Below, one piece after another: positions 3,689 through 5,260 of a DNA stretch of 5,260 bases. Position numbers and translations under genes: made by a program. The number at the start of each line of letters is the position of its first letter. The first letter of the stretch is position 1. The notes below the pieces were generated by a model. It searched no databases, had not been told where the DNA came from, and saw only the letters and a list, made by a program, of their open reading frames with translations. The stretch lies in assembly GCA_007123395.1 (NCBI GenBank), contig SKLD01000273.1, positions 1 to 5,260 on the forward strand, written 5' to 3'. Source of the stretch: Opitutales bacterium (GTDB lineage Bacteria; Verrucomicrobiota; Verrucomicrobiia; Opitutales; Oceanipulchritudinaceae).

Positions 3689-5260
3689 TCATCGGGCCAA
3701 CTCCTTTCGTTCGTTTTGGGAAAGGGCTTTGAGCCCTTCGGTGCCCACTGGTTCGACGGTGCTCCACGGAATGCTGTGGACGGGACCGGCGGCGTGGGTG
3801 TCGAGGACTTCGCGGATGTAGCGGATTTCGGCGCGGCCGCGGGCGGCGAGAACGGGCTCGCGTGTATCCACTTCGGCCATACTTTGATTAATAATCCACG
3901 TATGCGGTTCGATTTCCGCACGGCGCAGGTCGGCCTGCAGAGCGGCGGCCTCATGCACAGGGGTCGCTTCCGGCAAGGTGACGAGCAAGACGCGAGTGAA
4001 GCCGGGGTCGCGCAGGCGCGGGAGGAGTTTTTCAATGGCTTCCGAGTGCTTGGTCGTCCGGCTCTGGCGGCCCAGCTCGCGGTGGTAGGACTGCGTGGCA
4101 TCGAGCAAGAGGAGCGTGTGCCCGGTGGGCGCGGTGTCGAGGACGACAAAGCCGTCCTCCCCTTTTGCGACAGTGCGCGCAAAAGCACGGAACACCGCGA
4201 TCTCCTCAGTGCAGGGGGAGCGCAGGTCTTCTTCGAGGAGGGCCCGGCTGTCGGTATCCATATCGGCAGGCTGCTGCGCGAGGACTTCTTTGACGTAGGC
4301 CGCTGTTTCCTCCTTGGGATCAATGCGCTCGATTTCCAACCCGCCTTCGGTTTTGCCGAAGGCGTCCGCCAGATGCGCCGCCGGATCGGTCGTGGAGAGC
4401 CGAACGTTGGCCCCGCGTTCGGCAAGGGCAAGGCCGAGGGCGGCGGCGACGGTCGTCTTCCCCACCCCGCCCTTCCCCATGGTGAGGATGACGCCGCGCC
4501 CTTTTGGCGCGAGGCGGTCGGCCAAATCATCGATCCCGGGCAAGGTCGGCACGGATTCGTCGGTTCCATCCGCAGGAGCGGCTCCGGCGGCGGGCTCCGG
4601 CTCCCGGAAAAACGCCCGCAGCACATCCAGACCAATCAAGTTGGACGGGAGCAAAGGCGCGCGGTAGAGCGGAAGGGAGCGCAGAAACCCGCTTTCGCCG
4701 TCAACCGCCCGGCTCTGCCGCTCCATCCAGTGACGCGAGACGGGATCGTCCGCATAGACCGGCTCGAACCAGCCGTTGAGGGCGAGGCACTGGTTGCCAA
4801 TGCCGAGGTCGCCCAACTCCCGCCATGTGCGGCGCGCTTCCTTGAGCGCGGCCCGCTGCGCCCGGCTCACGAGGATAACGCGGGTTCTCTCCGCGTCCTT
4901 CAGCACCTCGACGGCTTCCGCATAGAGCGAACGCTGCTTCTCCAAGCCCGCGAGCGGACCGAGGCAGGAGTTGCCGCTCGTATTCTCATTGAAAAAGGTC
5001 GTCCACGCCTGCGAAAGGGCCATGAGGCGGAGGGTGTGCCCGGTCGGCGCTGTATCAAAAACGATGTGATCAAAGCCGTCCGCGCCCTCCCCGCTGAGAA
5101 ACGCGGTGAACTCGTCGAAGGCGGCAATCTCCATTGTGCACGCGCCCGAGAGTTGCTCCTCCATCGCGCGGAGCGCCGCCTCGGGAAGAATGCCGCGCAT
5201 CGGGCCGACAACCGTCTCCCGGTAGGCTGCCGCCGCCGCTTCGGGATCGATGTTCAGGGC
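3689..5260 (-). CDS. arsA: Arsenical pump-driving ATPase ArsA, two-domain form (5' end outside window)
   Basis: This is a cytoplasmic ATPase that binds As(III) and drives the arsenite permease. The frame is open to the right edge and shows 523 residues ending at TGA 3689-3691. Compared with E. coli ArsA (583 residues), about 70-75 N-terminal residues are missing, including the first Walker A loop. Numbering from the first visible residue, the first ATPase half has INIDPEA-like ALNIDPEA (1-8), SGACTMEIAAFDEF (38-51), DTAPTGHTLRL (69-79) and NSCLGPLAGLEKQR (97-110). A linker around 218-255 leads to the second Walker A GKGGVGKTT (262-270), STTDPAAHL (289-297), RSPCTEEIAVF (347-357) and DTAPTGHTLLLLD (375-387). 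Cysteines 41, 99 and 350 match the three As(III)-binding cysteines known as C113, C172 and C422 in the E. coli protein. The two halves make it a full-length fused pump ATPase. An arsD or arsR gene would be expected upstream, outside the window. Confidence 0.96.
   Translation of the reverse strand, partial: ALNIDPEAAAAAYRETVVGPMRGILPEAALRAMEEQLSGACTMEIAAFDEFTAFLSGEGADGFDHIVFDTAPTGHTLRLMALSQAWTTFFNENTSGNSCLGPLAGLEKQRSLYAEAVEVLKDAERTRVILVSRAQRAALKEARRTWRELGDLGIGNQCLALNGWFEPVYADDPVSRHWMERQSRAVDGESGFLRSLPLYRAPLLPSNLIGLDVLRAFFREPEPAAGAAPADGTDESVPTLPGIDDLADRLAPKGRGVILTMGKGGVGKTTVAAALGLALAERGANVRLSTTDPAAHLADAFGKTEGGLEIERIDPKEETAAYVKEVLAQQPADMDTDSRALLEEDLRSPCTEEIAVFRAFARTVAKGEDGFVVLDTAPTGHTLLLLDATQSYHRELGRQSRTTKHSEAIEKLLPRLRDPGFTRVLLVTLPEATPVHEAAALQADLRRAEIEPHTWIINQSMAEVDTREPVLAARGRAEIRYIREVLDTHAAGPVHSIPWSTVEPVGTEGLKALSQNERKELAR

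Noticed and set aside
3295..4635. A 446-codon minus-strand open frame ending with the FmdB-like protein, which could be read as a long fusion protein.
   Set aside because: Most of it is arsA in the wrong frame and then translated repeats. Only the part from the ATG at 3507 has family similarity.

Overview
The window carries the 3' part of an arsenic-resistance operon on the minus strand, followed by a separately promoted AAA-type ATPase gene that also reads on the minus strand. All four complete or near-complete genes and the small insert between them point the same way, so the text below follows the minus strand from high to low coordinates.

Layout: (1) arsA (5260-3689, 5' end outside the window) encodes the two-domain arsenite-stimulated ATPase. 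(2) A 181-base gap holds a Shine-Dalgarno-like sequence with no obvious gene behind it, two facing copies of a 26-bp hairpin repeat and a heptanucleotide microsatellite. (3) A 70-residue FmdB-like protein (3507-3295) has lost the zinc-ribbon cysteines but carries a cysteine-rich C-terminus. (4) A 297-base gap (2998 side) holds two more copies of the hairpin repeat and a 14-bp palindrome. (5) arsC (2998-2549) encodes a thioredoxin-coupled type arsenate reductase. (6) A 124-base gap holds another extragenic hairpin. (7) acr3 (2424-1372) encodes an ACR3-family arsenite efflux permease and is clearly more AT-rich than arsA. (8) A 235-base gap holds a near-consensus sigma70-type promoter with a dyad. 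(9) A DUF4143-type AAA ATPase gene (1136 to 1) runs off the left edge.

How the genes work together: ArsC reduces arsenate to arsenite, Acr3 exports arsenite, and ArsA would energise export by ATP hydrolysis. No arsR, arsD or arsM is visible; the first two could lie upstream of arsA. The FmdB-like protein sits where an arsenite chaperone would be useful, and its CxxxCxCC-type tail makes that a testable idea, not a conclusion.

Organism: a bacterium of fairly high GC outside acr3. Shine-Dalgarno sequences are poor at the starts I can see, there are many hairpin-type extragenic repeats, and the FmdB variant (TYVYETIP...HPETGQP..RVI.GG.GLM) is of a kind I associate with the Verrucomicrobiota/Planctomycetota side of the tree, possibly Opitutales-like. 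That placement rests on memory of family style, not on a search, and is only moderately likely.
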